A stretch of 64,000 nucleotides of DNA from Thiogranum sp. (GTDB taxonomy: Bacteria; Pseudomonadota; Gammaproteobacteria; DSM-19610), in contig JASBSS010000026.1 of the NCBI GenBank assembly GCA_030148805.1, forward strand, positions 124,001 to 188,000, written 5' to 3'. The translations under genes and the position numbers were made by a program. Of this stretch, positions 24,803 through 34,492 are shown in pieces. Under the pieces are notes generated by a model, which made no database searches, had not been told where the DNA came from, and worked only from the letters and a program-made list of their open reading frames with translations. The first letter of the stretch is position 1, and every line of letters starts with the position of its first letter.

Positions 24803-26377
24803 GTGTATACGCAGCTCAGAAAGCGGCTGAGCCGTTTGCTCGGCCTGGGTCATACCCACCTGATGCGCAACAGCGCCATCGGGGTGGAAAAGGAAAGCCT
24901 GCGGGTGAACCGCGAGGGGGGGATCGCCCAGAGCCCGCATCCGGCGGTGCTGGGCGCGGCGCTCACGCACCCCTACATCACCACCGATTATTCCGAAGCG
25001 CTGACGGAGTTCATCACGCCGCCCTTTCACAATATTCGCGAGGTGTTGGATTTTCTGCGCGACGCCCAGCAGTTCGTCTATCAGCACTTGAACGACGAGT
25101 ACTTGTGGGCCACCAGCATGCCTTGCGTGGTGGCCGGCGAGACCAGTATTCCGGTGGCCGAATACGGCATCTCCAACGCCGGGCGGATGAAGCACGTCTA
25201 TCGCCTGGGCCTGGGATACCGTTACGGACGGGTGATGCAGGTGATCGCCGGGGTGCATTTCAACTATTCTTTCCCCCCCGAATTCTGGACCGTCTACAGC
25301 GAGTTGGAGGGCAATCGCCTGCCCATGCAGGATTTTATTTCGGAATCCTACATGGCGCTGATCCGCAATCTGCAGCGCTTCGGCTGGCTGATCCCCTATC
25401 TCTTCGGAGCCTCTCCGGCGATCTGCAAATCCTTTCTCGGGGATGCCTCCACCACGCTCAAGGAGTTCAATGAGAACACCTACTACGAACCCTACGCGAC
25501 ATCGCTGCGCATGGGTGATATCGGCTATCAGAACAACAAGGAAAACGAGCACGGGGTCAAGGCCAATTACGATTCCTTGTCTGCCTATATAGACAGCCTG
25601 AGCTGTGCGATCAACACCCCCTGCGCGGCCTGCGAAGCCATCGGCGTGGTGGTCGATGGCGAGTATCGCCAATTGAACGCCAACATTCTGCAGATAGAGA
25701 ACGAGTACTACAGCACCATCCGGCCCAAGCAGCTGCTCAAGGGCAATGAAAAGCCGACCTTGGCGCTCAAGCGCCGGGGTATCGCCTATGTCGAGCTGCG
25801 CTCGCTGGACGTCAACGCCTATGATCCGCTCGGCATCAATGAACGCCAGCTCCATTTTCTGGAGTGCTTCCTGTTGTTCTGCCTGCTGCATCAGAGTCCG
25901 ACGATCAGTGCCGACGAGCGCCTGGCGATCGACGACAACGAGCTGCGCGCCGCGCACCGGGGTCGGGATCCGCAGCTCAAGCTGATCCGCGGCAAGGGAG
26001 CGATCGCCCTGCGGGAATGGGCGGCGGAATTGCTGCAGGAGATGCAGCCGGTCTGCGAGCTGCTCGATCAGGGCAGCCCGGGCGCGCCCTACTGCGCGGC
26101 GCTGACCGAACAACAGCGCAAGGTGGCCGATCCGGGCCTCACCCCCTCGGCACGCATGCTCGACGATATGCGCGCCCGGGGCGAGGGTTTTTATCACTTC
26201 GCCCGTCGCATGTCGGAAATCCACCAGCATTTTTTCACCAACCTGCCCTTGAGCGAGCAACGCGAGCGCTATTTTCGCGAGTTGGCGCAGAAGTCGATTG
26301 AAGATCAAAAGGCGCTCGAAGCCGCCGACGAGATCAGCTTCCCCGAATACCTGCAGCGCTATTTTTCCCAGTCATGA
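24803..26377 (+). CDS. gshA: Glutamate-cysteine ligase
   Basis: 524 aa from GTG 24803, close to E. coli GshA (518 aa). It joins glutamate and cysteine with ATP in the first step of glutathione synthesis. Signature segments are GVEKESLRV, ITTDYSEALTEFITPP, FNENTYYEPYATSLRMGDIGYQ and YVELRSLDVN. The open frame runs upstream inside the preceding gene, but the GTG two bases after its stop codon gives the normal family length. It overlaps maf by four bases (ATGA). Confidence 0.95.
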   Translation: MYTQLRKRLSRLLGLGHTHLMRNSAIGVEKESLRVNREGGIAQSPHPAVLGAALTHPYITTDYSEALTEFITPPFHNIREVLDFLRDAQQFVYQHLNDEYLWATSMPCVVAGETSIPVAEYGISNAGRMKHVYRLGLGYRYGRVMQVIAGVHFNYSFPPEFWTVYSELEGNRLPMQDFISESYMALIRNLQRFGWLIPYLFGASPAICKSFLGDASTTLKEFNENTYYEPYATSLRMGDIGYQNNKENEHGVKANYDSLSAYIDSLSCAINTPCAACEAIGVVVDGEYRQLNANILQIENEYYSTIRPKQLLKGNEKPTLALKRRGIAYVELRSLDVNAYDPLGINERQLHFLECFLLFCLLHQSPTISADERLAIDDNELRAAHRGRDPQLKLIRGKGAIALREWAAELLQEMQPVCELLDQGSPGAPYCAALTEQQRKVADPGLTPSARMLDDMRARGEGFYHFARRMSEIHQHFFTNLPLSEQRERYFRELAQKSIEDQKALEAADEISFPEYLQRYFSQS

Positions 26378-26973
26378 CCGGCAGTGACAGCAAATCCAGG
26401 CAATTGGTGCTCGCCTCGACCTCGCCCTACCGCCGGCAGTTGCTGGCGCGCCTGGGGGTCGAATTCGAGGTGTTTGCGCCGGCGGTGGACGAGACCCGGC
26501 TGGCGAACGAGGCGCCGGAGCGGATGGTGCAGCGTCTGGCCGAGGCCAAGGCGCGTGCCGGCTCGGTGCGCTATCCCCGGGCGCTGATCATCGGTTCCGA
26601 TCAGGTCGCGGTCTGCGACGGCGACGTGCTGGGCAAACCGGGTGATCACGCGAGCGCCTGCGCTCAACTCGCCCGCCTGTCGGGAAAGCCGGTGAGTTTT
26701 CAAACCGGTTTGTGTCTGTATGACGCCGGGGCGGATCGGGTGCGCGCGACGGTGGTTGAGTTTGTCGTTGCCTTTCGCGAACTGGAACCCGAGAGTATCG
26801 AGCGCTATCTGCGCCGCGAACAACCTTACGACTGCGCCGGCAGTTTCAAGTCCGAGGGACTGGGTATCAGCCTGTTCGAACGCCTCAGCGGCGAGGATCC
26901 GAACGCGCTGATGGGCTTGCCGTTGATTCGGCTAGTCACCTGGTTGAACGAGGCCGGTATCCCCATTCCCTGA
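26374..26973 (+). CDS. yceF: Maf-family nucleotide pyrophosphatase, YceF type (m7GTP)
   Basis: 199 aa. Starts with LVLASTSPYRRQLLARLG, the Maf signature. GSDQVAVCDG and CAGSFKSEGLGISLFERLSGEDPNALMGLPL are characteristic of the YceF subgroup, which hydrolyses 7-methyl-GTP, rather than YhdE. It overlaps gshA by ATGA and converges with sppA. Maf genes of this subgroup commonly neighbour sppA, rluC and rne, as here. Confidence 0.92.
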   Translation: MTGSDSKSRQLVLASTSPYRRQLLARLGVEFEVFAPAVDETRLANEAPERMVQRLAEAKARAGSVRYPRALIIGSDQVAVCDGDVLGKPGDHASACAQLARLSGKPVSFQTGLCLYDAGADRVRATVVEFVVAFRELEPESIERYLRREQPYDCAGSFKSEGLGISLFERLSGEDPNALMGLPLIRLVTWLNEAGIPIP

Positions 26974-26989
26974 AACCGGGGGCGGCGAC

Positions 26990-27958
26990 TCAGCGCAGGC
27001 GGTACTCCCCGCCCAGAACCTGAGCCAGGCCGAGTCCGATCGCCGTGCCCAGTTTCTTGCTGAAGCGCTCGTACCAATCCTCCTGGCGGGTGTAGTCGAC
27101 GAGGGTCTCGGCGCCGACGACGTCGCGCGCGACCTGCCCGGCGCTTCCCAGGGCATCGACCAGACCGATGTCCAGGGATTGCTCGCCGGTCCAGACGTAC
27201 CCGCTGAACAGATCGGGGGTATCGATCTTGAGTCGATCGCCGCGGCCGGCTTTCACCGTGGCGATGAATTGCTGGTGGATGTCCTCGAGCATGGATTTCA
27301 CCTGGGCCACATCTTCGGGCTTGACCGGTTGGAAGGGGTCGAGAAAGCCTTTGTGCTCACCGGCGGTGAGCAGGCGGCGTTCTATGCCGAGCTTGTGCAT
27401 GGCGTCGACGAAACCGAAGCCGTCCATGCGCACGCCGATGGAGCCGACGATGCTGGCCTTGTCGGCGTAGATCTTGTCGGCGGCCGAGGCTACGTAATAG
27501 GCGCCGGAAGCACAGATATCGCTGATGACCGCGTACAGCGGTTTGTTGGGGTACTGTTGCCGCAACCGGTGGATTTCATCGTTGATATAGCCTGACTGGA
27601 CCGGGCTGCCGCCCGGACTGTTGATGCGCAGGATGACCGCGCTGCTGTGGCCGGCCTCGAAGGCATCGCGCAGGCCTTTGATGACGTTGTCGGCGCTCGC
27701 TTCCTTGTCCGGAGCGATGACGCCCTTGAGTTCCACCAGGGCGGTGTGCTTGGCCGCCGCACCCGGGACGGTTTCCAGCGAGGGAAAGTACAGGTACAAC
27801 AACAGCGCCAGATAAGCGAACATCAGCGCCTTGAAAAAGATGCTCCAGCGGCGCGCCTTGCGCTGCTCCTTGAGCGAAGCGAAAGCCAGCTCGCGGATCA
27901 TCGCCTGCTGCCACTGGGTGGAGGATGGGTCGGATTCGTTGGGATTGTTTTCACTCAT
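26990..27958 (-). CDS. sppA: Signal peptide peptidase, S49 family
   Basis: 322 aa. One N-terminal membrane helix (about 40-60) precedes the protease domain. The nucleophile region is SDICASGAYYVAS, with the catalytic Ser in ASG; the general-base Lys lies in AGEHKGFLDPF. The motif RINSPGGSPVQSGYI is also present. This is the short, single-domain SppA that cleaves leftover signal peptides in the membrane. It lies 10 bp downstream of the HAD gene in an rluC-HAD-sppA operon. Confidence 0.9.
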   Translation of the reverse strand: MSENNPNESDPSSTQWQQAMIRELAFASLKEQRKARRWSIFFKALMFAYLALLLYLYFPSLETVPGAAAKHTALVELKGVIAPDKEASADNVIKGLRDAFEAGHSSAVILRINSPGGSPVQSGYINDEIHRLRQQYPNKPLYAVISDICASGAYYVASAADKIYADKASIVGSIGVRMDGFGFVDAMHKLGIERRLLTAGEHKGFLDPFQPVKPEDVAQVKSMLEDIHQQFIATVKAGRGDRLKIDTPDLFSGYVWTGEQSLDIGLVDALGSAGQVARDVVGAETLVDYTRQEDWYERFSKKLGTAIGLGLAQVLGGEYRLR

Positions 27959-27968
27959 GCCTTGTTCC

Positions 27969-28697
27969 TCAGTCGGCCGCCGCCAGCGGCGGCTGTGGCA
28001 ACAGCTCCGGGTTCAGCAGGCTATGCTCGGCCAGCCAGTCGATCAACTCGCTGATATTGTCGAGACAGACCAGCGGATCGTGTTGTGCCAGTCGTTGCCG
28101 TTCGTGCACGCCGTAGCTGACGGCCACCGGGTGCACGCCCGCCTGACGCGCCATGCGCATGTCATATTCGGTATCGCCCACCATCAACGCCTGCGCCGGA
28201 TCGATCTGCAATTCGTACAGAATCTCCTCGAGCATCTGCGGGTGCGGTTTGGAGCGGCTTTCATCGGCGCAGCGGGTGGCCGAGAACAGGTGTTGCGTAC
28301 GCGTGTGGTCGAGCACCTTGTCCAGCCCCACTCGTCCCTTGCCGGTGGCCACCGCCAGGGTGAAGCCGGCTTCATTGAGCACTTGCAGGGTTTCCCGTGC
28401 GCCGGGAAACAGGTCGGACTCCCCGGCCATGGCAAACCAGTGGCGGCGGTAGCGTTCGACAAAACGTGCGGCGAAGCTCTCGTCCTCGCCCGGGTACAGC
28501 GCCTCGATCGCTTCGCGTAGTCCGAGGCCGATAATGTCACGGCATTGATCAGCATTGCGTGAAGCCAACCCCAGATCGGCGATGGCGTTCAACAACGAGT
28601 GTACGATCTGCGTTTCCGAGTCCATCAACGTGCCGTCCCAGTCAAAGACGATCAACTTCACGGTTTGCGGCATCGTTTCCCTGTCTACTTTCGTCAT
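27969..28697 (-). CDS. HAD-family hydrolase (phosphoglycolate phosphatase-like)
   Basis: 242 aa. HAD motifs FDWDGTLMDSE, AVATGK and MVGDTEYDMRMA with the Lys in SKPHPQ, and a helical cap, place it in the Gph/PGMB subgroup. The substrate is not known. The start overlaps the rluC stop by ATGA, so it is translationally coupled; an RluC-HAD-SppA order recurs in many gammaproteobacteria. Confidence 0.88.
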   Translation of the reverse strand: MTKVDRETMPQTVKLIVFDWDGTLMDSETQIVHSLLNAIADLGLASRNADQCRDIIGLGLREAIEALYPGEDESFAARFVERYRRHWFAMAGESDLFPGARETLQVLNEAGFTLAVATGKGRVGLDKVLDHTRTQHLFSATRCADESRSKPHPQMLEEILYELQIDPAQALMVGDTEYDMRMARQAGVHPVAVSYGVHERQRLAQHDPLVCLDNISELIDWLAEHSLLNPELLPQPPLAAAD

Positions 28698-29677
28698 AAG
28701 GCCTGTCCATTGTCCGCCCCTGTATCGGGCGCTGTTTCCAGTTTTTGAATCACATTCCTGAGATCGTCTCCCAGCGGGGCGCTGACCTCGACGCTGCGCG
28801 CGCCCGCCAGATCGGTAAACGCCAGATGATGGGCATGTAAAAACAACCGTTTGAGCCCCAGGGCGCGGGTCTTGCGGTTAAACGCCGCGAGGCCGTATTT
28901 CTCGTCGCCGGCCAGCGGATGGCCGGCGTGGGCGGCATGGACCCGGATCTGATGGGTGCGCCCGGTGGCCAGCTCGGCTTCCATCAGGCAGGCCTCCTCA
29001 TAGGCCTGGAGACAGCGAAAGCGCGTCAACGCCGCCTTGCCGGTCGCATCCACGCGCACCACGCGTTCACCCCCGCTGAGCTGGTTCTTGCGCAGCGGCG
29101 CGTCGATCTGCCAGGGGCCGTGACGCCAATCCCCGGCCGCCAGCAGCAAATAGCGCTTGAGGACCGCCCCACGGCGCAGCAATTCGTGCAGCTCACGCAA
29201 TTCGCTGCGTTTTTTCGCCACCATCAGACAGCCCGAGGTGTCCCGATCGAGGCGATGCACCAGCTCCAGAAAGGGTGCCTGCGGTCGCAGGGCGCGCAAA
29301 CCTTCGATGACGCCATAACTGAGGCCGCTGCCGCCGTGCACCGCCATGCCGGAGGGCTTGTCCAGGACCAGCAGGCGTTCGTCTTCATAGATGACGGCAG
29401 CCGCCAGACGGGCCAGCGCGGCCTCGCCGGGCGCAGCGGGCGTCGGTTCGCTGCCAAGGCGCAGCGGCGGAATCCGTACCTGATCACCGCTGGCGAGACG
29501 GTATTGGGGCCCGATCCGGCCCTTGTTCACGCGCACCTCGCCTTTGCGCAACAGGCGGTAGATCCGGCTTTTCGGCACCCCCTTGAGCTCCCGCAGGAGG
29601 AAATTGTCGATCCGCTGACCGGCTTCTTCCGGCAGGATATCCCGCCACTGCACGGTCGCTTTCGGGGTACTTTCCAT
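28694..29677 (-). CDS. rluC: 23S rRNA pseudouridine synthase (955/2504/2580)
   Basis: 327 aa. An N-terminal S4 RNA-binding domain (RIDNFLLRELKGVPKSRIYRLLRKGEVRVNKGR) is followed by the RluA-type catalytic domain with VHRLDRDTSGCL, whose Asp is the nucleophile. GRTHQIRVH and HPLAGDEKYG are further family motifs. The length and the position divergent from rne, as in E. coli, support rluC rather than rluD. Confidence 0.95.
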   Translation of the reverse strand: MESTPKATVQWRDILPEEAGQRIDNFLLRELKGVPKSRIYRLLRKGEVRVNKGRIGPQYRLASGDQVRIPPLRLGSEPTPAAPGEAALARLAAAVIYEDERLLVLDKPSGMAVHGGSGLSYGVIEGLRALRPQAPFLELVHRLDRDTSGCLMVAKKRSELRELHELLRRGAVLKRYLLLAAGDWRHGPWQIDAPLRKNQLSGGERVVRVDATGKAALTRFRCLQAYEEACLMEAELATGRTHQIRVHAAHAGHPLAGDEKYGLAAFNRKTRALGLKRLFLHAHHLAFTDLAGARSVEVSAPLGDDLRNVIQKLETAPDTGADNGQAL

Positions 29678-29781
29678 GGGCGCGGATTCTAGCAGTCCAG
29701 CGCCGTCACTGCGCGCAAATTCGTTTCATTTCCGCGTTAACACCGCGGGTTTGAAGGCGCCCAAAAAGTCGCGATAAGCAT

Positions 29782-29810
29782 TTGATATAACGGCAATGTC
29801 TTGATATAGT
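29782..29810 (+). promoter_or_regulatory. Predicted sigma70 promoter of rne
   Basis: TTGATA (29782-29787) and TATAGT (29805-29810) are spaced by exactly 17 bp, each matching consensus in five of six bases. Transcription would start near 29817, giving a leader of about 325 nt. The element also forms a direct repeat of TTGATATA. Confidence 0.6.
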
Positions 29811-29816
29811 CGGGAA

Positions 29817-30142
29817 GTCGGGCCCAGCCACTGGAAAAGCTGCTTGGCAGCCGGTTGGCCGACTGAACACCCGTTTTCGTTTCCACCGTGTCAGGTGCCG
29901 GGATGGCCGGACACGGGGATCGAGCAGAGGTCTGTTGGCCTCTACCTGTGGATACATCAACATAGTGGACGCTCCTGTGTCTTTGACGCTCGCCTTGATG
30001 ATTGGATTGATCTACGGTCTGAAAGCCCGCGCTTTGCCCGGGCGGTTCGGCGCGCCGTTGGTACTGCGCCGTTCCCCGCCGTTGCCCGTTCCGGTCGCCA
30101 GCCGAGTGCCCGACATGGTCGAGCGCGTGAGAGATAAATACA
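29817..30142 (+). promoter_or_regulatory. Long rne 5' untranslated leader with stem-loops
   Basis: About 325 nt separate the predicted start site from the rne ATG, and no convincing gene lies inside. E. coli rne has a 361-nt leader through which RNase E controls its own mRNA. A clear hairpin sits at 29886-29916: CCGTGTC pairs with GACACGG, extended by two G-C pairs past one mismatch. The length and structure suggest conserved autoregulation by inference; sequence identity to the E. coli hp2 element is not evident. Confidence 0.5.
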
Positions 30143-32710
30143 ATGAAACGTATGCTAATCAACGCCACGCAGCCCGAAGAGCTGCGGGTTGCCCTGGTCG
30201 ACGGCCAGAAACTCTACGACCTCGATATTGAGGTCCCGTCCCGCGGTCAAAAAAAATCGAATGTTTACAAAGGTAAAATCACTCGCGTAGAGCCCAGTCT
30301 CGAAGCTGCCTTTGTCGATTACGGTAGCGAGCGGCACGGTTTTCTGCCCCTCAAGGAAGTGGCGCGCAAGTACTTCCGCGACGGCGGCGGGGACGGCGGC
30401 GGCCGTGTCAGCATCAAGGAAGCCCTGCGCGAAGGTCAGGAAGTCATCGTCCAGGTGGAAAAGGAAGAGCGCGGCAACAAGGGCGCCGCCCTCACCACTT
30501 TCATCAGCCTTGCCGGCCGCTACCTGGTGCTGATGCCGAGCAATCCCCGTGCCGGGGGCGTCTCGCGCCGGATCGAAGGCGATGATCGCAACGTCGTGCG
30601 CGACGCCATGGCACAGCTGGAGTATCCGGCGGACATGGGTTTGATCGTGCGTACCGCCGGGGTCGGCCGCCAGGCCGAGGAACTGCAGTGGGACCTCGAT
30701 TATCTGTTGCAGTTGTGGGAATCCATCGATCGGGCTTCCGCCGAACGCCCGGCGCCGTTTCTGATCTATCAGGAAAGCAACGTCATCATCCGCGCCCTGC
30801 GCGATCACCTGCGCAGCGATATCGGAGAAATCCTGGTCGACGACGCCGAGGTCTTCCAGCACGCGCAGGATTTCATGACCCAGGTCATGCCGCACAATCT
30901 GAAGAAACTCAAACGCTACAATGACCCGGTGCCGTTGTTTTCACGCTACCAGATCGAAAGCCAGATCGAATCGGCGTTCCAGCGCGAAGTCACCCTCCCC
31001 TCCGGCGGCGCCATTGTGATCGACCATACCGAAGCCTTGCTGTCGATCGACATCAATTCCGCCCGCGCCACCAAGGGCAGCGATATCGAGGAAACCGCGC
31101 TCAACACCAATCTCGAGGCGGCCGACGAGATCGCCCGCCAGTTGCGGCTGCGTGATCTGGGTGGGCTGGTGGTCATCGACTTCATCGACATGCAACCGAC
31201 CAAGCACCAACGCGAGGTGGAAAACCGCTTGCGCGAGGCGCTGAAAATGGACCGTGCCCGCGTGCAGCTCGGACGTATCTCCCGCTTCGGCCTGCTGGAA
31301 ATGTCGCGCCAACGCCTGCGGCCGTCGCTGGGGGAATCCAGTCAGATCGTCTGTCCGCGGTGTAAGGGCCAGGGTACGGTACGCGGGGTGGAATCGTTGG
31401 CATTGTCGATACTGCGCATTATCGAAGAAGATGCGATGAAGGAGAAAACCGGGCGCGTGATCGCGCGGGTACCGGTCGACGTCGGCACCTATCTGCTGAA
31501 TGAAAAACGGGAGATCCTTTTCAATCTGGAACAGCGTCACAAGCTGGATGTCATCCTGATCCCGACCCCGAGCCTGGAGACGCCGCACTACGACATCAAG
31601 CGGGTGCGTAGCGACGAGTTGGAGGGCGAGGACGGCGCTGTCAGCCATCAGCTGCCGGGCGCGCCAGAGAGCGAGCCGGAGCTGGACCTGGGCGCGGCGC
31701 GGCCGGTCGAAGCGGAGAAACCGGCCGTGCAACTGGTCGCCCCCGCTGCTCCGGCGCCGTTGATCGTGCGCGAGCCGGCGCCCGCGCCAGACGCCGGCGC
31801 GGCGCCAGGGTTGCTGCGACGCATGTGGAGCAGTATTTTCGGCAAAATGGTGGAAGTCGAAACGCTCGAGGAAAAGACCGACCCGGCGCCAAGGCGCGGC
31901 CGCGAGCCGGCCGCCGGTGGTCGCGGCCGCTCCAACGGCCGCCGGCGTGGCCAGAGTTCCCGCCGTAACGAAGGGGGGCAACAGCGTAGTCCCGGTGCGC
32001 CGAAGCGGCGTGGCGCCAGTGCGAACAACAACGCGGCCGAGGGCGCCGACAAGAAGGACGCCCCCGTCGTCGAGGCCAATGTGGGCGACGCCAAAGCGGC
32101 GGCCAAAGAGAGCAAGTCCAGCGAGAGCAAGAACGGCCAGAGCCGGAGCAATCGTCGCGGACGTCGCGGCGGTCGCCGTCGCTCCGGGCGCCGCGACGGC
32201 GAAGCGGTTGCCAAAACCGAGGGCAACGCCGGTGGCGCGGGCGCGCAAAAGCAGCAGGCCGCGACATCGACCGACGCGTCCGCAGGAAAGAGCGCCGAGG
32301 TCAAGGCCAACGAGCCGGGTCGAGTGACACCGATCCAGGAGGCGAAAACAATGTCCGCGCCAACCCCGGCGACGCCCCCGACCGATGCCAGTGCCCCGCC
32401 CGTTGACAAGCCGCCACGGACGTCCCCGGGCGCAAGCCCACCGGCTGCCGATAAGCCGGCGGCGAGTGTTCAGGCCGACCAGCCGGTGCCCGCAAGTGCG
32501 CCCAAGCCGGTACCCGCCGAGGCGGCATCCAGGCCGATGGCAGAAAAAAGTGCCCGCGAGACTTCGACCCCGAAACCGCCGGCGGCGCCAGGTGCCGATC
32601 AGGCGCCGAGAAAACCGGCTGACGGTGGCTCGTCGATGGCGGCGAAATCCGCCCCCGAGGACACCAAAATGCCCGCGGACAAGAAGTCCGCGGCGATCGG
32701 AGACGACTGA
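30143..32710 (+). CDS. rne: Ribonuclease E
   Basis: 855 aa. Catalytic half: S1 domain (about 36-118), 5' sensor, DNase I-like domain with Asp303 ([12 protein letters not shown]) and Asp346 (VVIDFIDM), and Zn-link CPRCKGQG with Cys404 and Cys407; all four residues have the same numbers as in E. coli. The C-terminal half (about 495-855) is disordered, rich in Pro, Ala and basic residues. An amphipathic stretch [17 protein letters not shown] (about 555-571) is probably the membrane-targeting helix, and Arg-rich blocks (about 590-700) are likely RNA-binding. It is the core endonuclease of mRNA decay and rRNA/tRNA processing. A zinc-acquisition cassette starts 17 bp after its stop. Confidence 0.95.
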   Translation: MKRMLINATQPEELRVALVDGQKLYDLDIEVPSRGQKKSNVYKGKITRVEPSLEAAFVDYGSERHGFLPLKEVARKYFRDGGGDGGGRVSIKEALREGQEVIVQVEKEERGNKGAALTTFISLAGRYLVLMPSNPRAGGVSRRIEGDDRNVVRDAMAQLEYPADMGLIVRTAGVGRQAEELQWDLDYLLQLWESIDRASAERPAPFLIYQESNVIIRALRDHLRSDIGEILVDDAEVFQHAQDFMTQVMPHNLKKLKRYNDPVPLFSRYQIESQIESAFQREVTLPSGGAIVIDHTEALLSIDINSARATKGSDIEETALNTNLEAADEIARQLRLRDLGGLVVIDFIDMQPTKHQREVENRLREALKMDRARVQLGRISRFGLLEMSRQRLRPSLGESSQIVCPRCKGQGTVRGVESLALSILRIIEEDAMKEKTGRVIARVPVDVGTYLLNEKREILFNLEQRHKLDVILIPTPSLETPHYDIKRVRSDELEGEDGAVSHQLPGAPESEPELDLGAARPVEAEKPAVQLVAPAAPAPLIVREPAPAPDAGAAPGLLRRMWSSIFGKMVEVETLEEKTDPAPRRGREPAAGGRGRSNGRRRGQSSRRNEGGQQRSPGAPKRRGASANNNAAEGADKKDAPVVEANVGDAKAAAKESKSSESKNGQSRSNRRGRRGGRRRSGRRDGEAVAKTEGNAGGAGAQKQQAATSTDASAGKSAEVKANEPGRVTPIQEAKTMSAPTPATPPTDASAPPVDKPPRTSPGASPPAADKPAASVQADQPVPASAPKPVPAEAASRPMAEKSARETSTPKPPAAPGADQAPRKPADGGSSMAAKSAPEDTKMPADKKSAAIGDD

Positions 32711-32726
32711 AACAGGAATCCGCGCT

Positions 32727-33017
32727 TTGCGCTTACGCCTAAGACACTGCCTGCCGGCTCTGTTACTGGTACTGTGCCAGACTCTTGTGTTGGTGCACCA
32801 GGCGCACGTCGACGCGCACGCCCACGGCGCAGGTCACTGTGAGATCTGCCTGCAGGCACATGGACTCGACAGCGTGCTGCCGGCGGCGATGGTGGTCGCC
32901 AGGCACAAGCCCACCGTCGTCGTTCCTCCTGTTCTCATAGTGGCGGGCCATTCCCGGCCCGCCGACGGTTATTACCTCACTCGCGCCCCTCCCCGACACC
33001 CGCATTCTTTCAGCTAA
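32727..33017 (+). CDS. Small exported His/Cys-rich protein (putative metal binding)
   Basis: 96 aa from TTG 32727, which has AGGA 9 nt upstream. After a basic start comes a hydrophobic core (CLPALLLVLCQTLVLVH) and then a metal-ligand cluster: His24, His27, His31, His33, His37, Cys38, Cys41 and His45 (HAHGAGHCEICLQAH). The rest is short and His/Pro-containing. It is probably exported or membrane-anchored and binds zinc. It lies between rne and a porin-znuA-znuB cassette, so it may act as a zinc chaperone or sensor. The frame is open further upstream inside rne, but that part is out of frame with rne and unlike a protein start. Confidence 0.55.
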   Translation: MRLRLRHCLPALLLVLCQTLVLVHQAHVDAHAHGAGHCEICLQAHGLDSVLPAAMVVARHKPTVVVPPVLIVAGHSRPADGYYLTRAPPRHPHSFS

Positions 33018-33077
33018 CTGGTTTTTCGTTATTTGACGCGCGGGCCTGCGGTCCCGTGCCTGAATGTGGAGTGCTCC

Positions 33078-34478
33078 ATGATGAAACGGATACTGTCGGC
33101 CGCGGCCTGCGCGTGCCTGTGCGCACCCGGGACGACGCTCGCCGCCGGCGACGATCTCAATGCCTTGCGTACCCAGATCGAGGCGCTCAAGCGCACCTAT
33201 GAAACCCAGATCAAGGCCTTGGAAAGCCGCCTGGAGAAGGCCGAATCCCAGGCCGAGGAAAATCGCGCCGCCCTGAGGGAAGCGGCCACCGAAACCAGCC
33301 CTCCACCCGCCGTCCAGGCACGTCGCAACGCTTTCAACCCGGCGCTTTCGCTGATCCTGCAAGGATCGGCAAACAGCTATTCCCAGGATCCCGACGCCTA
33401 TGCCCTGGGCGGTTTCCAGCTCGGCGACGAGGCCGGCCTGGCGCCGCGGGGGATGACATTGGACGAAAGCGAAATGACCCTGTCGGCGAACGTCGATCAG
33501 GTGTTCTACGCGCAAAGTACGTTTGCCCTGCACGACGATGCGGCGGGCAGCGAAATCGCTGTCGAGGAAGCGTACGTCGATCCGCTCGCCCTGCCGGCCG
33601 GGGTGGGGGCCCGCTTCGGACGCTTTTATTCCGCCGTGGGCTATCTCAATCAGATGCATTCCCACGCCTGGGACTTTCATGACGAGCCGCTGGCCTACCG
33701 CGCTTTTCTCGGGCGCCAGTACGGCGACGATGGCGTGCGCGTCACCTGGACCGCCCCCACCGATCTGTATCTCATGCTGGGTGGCGAAACGCTGGCCGGG
33801 AAAAGCTTTCCGGCGGGAGAAGCGCAAAGCGTCAAGGGGGATGTGCAAACGCTATTCGTCAAACTGGGGGGGGACATCGGCCTTAGCGGCGCCTGGCAGG
33901 GAGGGCTGTCGCTGCTCAGCGCCGCGGTGCACGATCGCCAGGCCGCGCCGAGCCCGAATGGTAGCGTGTCGCTCTTTTCCGGTGACTCGGATCTGTACAT
34001 CGCCGATTTCGTCTACAAATGGGCGCCCGGCGGCAATCCCGATCAGCGCAATCTGAAGCTGCAGACGGAATTGTTCTACCGCCGGGAGAACGGCGCTGTC
34101 GAGGTCGCGCAGGCGGCAGCGCCGGCGATGATGGATTACAAGGGTGCGCAGGCCGGCGGCTACGCGCAGGCGATTTATCAGTTTGTCCCGCACTGGAGAG
34201 TCGGTTTGCGCTATGACCGACTGTGGGCCGACAACCGTCTGCGAGTCAGCGACACCGGGGGTTTTGCCACGGCGGCGGACGTGCTCGCTCAATCCGGTCT
34301 CGACGACCAGGGACATCAACCGCATCGCTGGAGTCTGATGTTCGACTGGAGTCCCAGCGAATTCAGCCGGCTGCGGGCGCAGTACAACCGCGATGCCTCC
34401 CGCCCCGGCCCCAGCGACAATCAATGGATGCTGCAATACATCATGACCGTCGGCAGTCACGGCGCGCATCTGTTCTGA
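33078..34478 (+). CDS. Porin-like outer-membrane protein of a zinc-uptake cassette
   Basis: About 466 aa. A signal peptide (cleavage near TTLAA) is followed by a coiled coil (about 27-70, LNALRTQIEALKRTYETQIKALESRLEKAE), a Pro-rich linker, and a beta-barrel with periodic aromatic strands ending in HLF. It contains HSHAWDFHDE, a His-rich patch. It resembles trimeric-porin-like proteins found beside metal-uptake genes, probably letting zinc across the outer membrane. The start may be 33078 or 33081; GGAG lies 6-9 nt upstream. It is followed 14 bp later by znuA. Confidence 0.6.
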   Translation: MMKRILSAAACACLCAPGTTLAAGDDLNALRTQIEALKRTYETQIKALESRLEKAESQAEENRAALREAATETSPPPAVQARRNAFNPALSLILQGSANSYSQDPDAYALGGFQLGDEAGLAPRGMTLDESEMTLSANVDQVFYAQSTFALHDDAAGSEIAVEEAYVDPLALPAGVGARFGRFYSAVGYLNQMHSHAWDFHDEPLAYRAFLGRQYGDDGVRVTWTAPTDLYLMLGGETLAGKSFPAGEAQSVKGDVQTLFVKLGGDIGLSGAWQGGLSLLSAAVHDRQAAPSPNGSVSLFSGDSDLYIADFVYKWAPGGNPDQRNLKLQTELFYRRENGAVEVAQAAAPAMMDYKGAQAGGYAQAIYQFVPHWRVGLRYDRLWADNRLRVSDTGGFATAADVLAQSGLDDQGHQPHRWSLMFDWSPSEFSRLRAQYNRDASRPGPSDNQWMLQYIMTVGSHGAHLF

Positions 34479-34492
34479 AAGAGGTCAATATC

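Noticed and set aside
31917-32327. Low-complexity Arg/Ala-rich frames in the rne tail
   Set aside because: These are shadows of the disordered basic RNase E C-terminus, not separate genes or DNA repeats.
32385-32726. Upstream extension of the His/Cys-rich peptide inside rne
   Set aside because: That part is an out-of-frame shadow of rne; the signal-like helix and ribosome site fit TTG 32727.
34223-34492. Upstream extension of znuA
   Set aside because: The stretch lies in the porin-like gene in another frame; the signal peptide starts at 34493.
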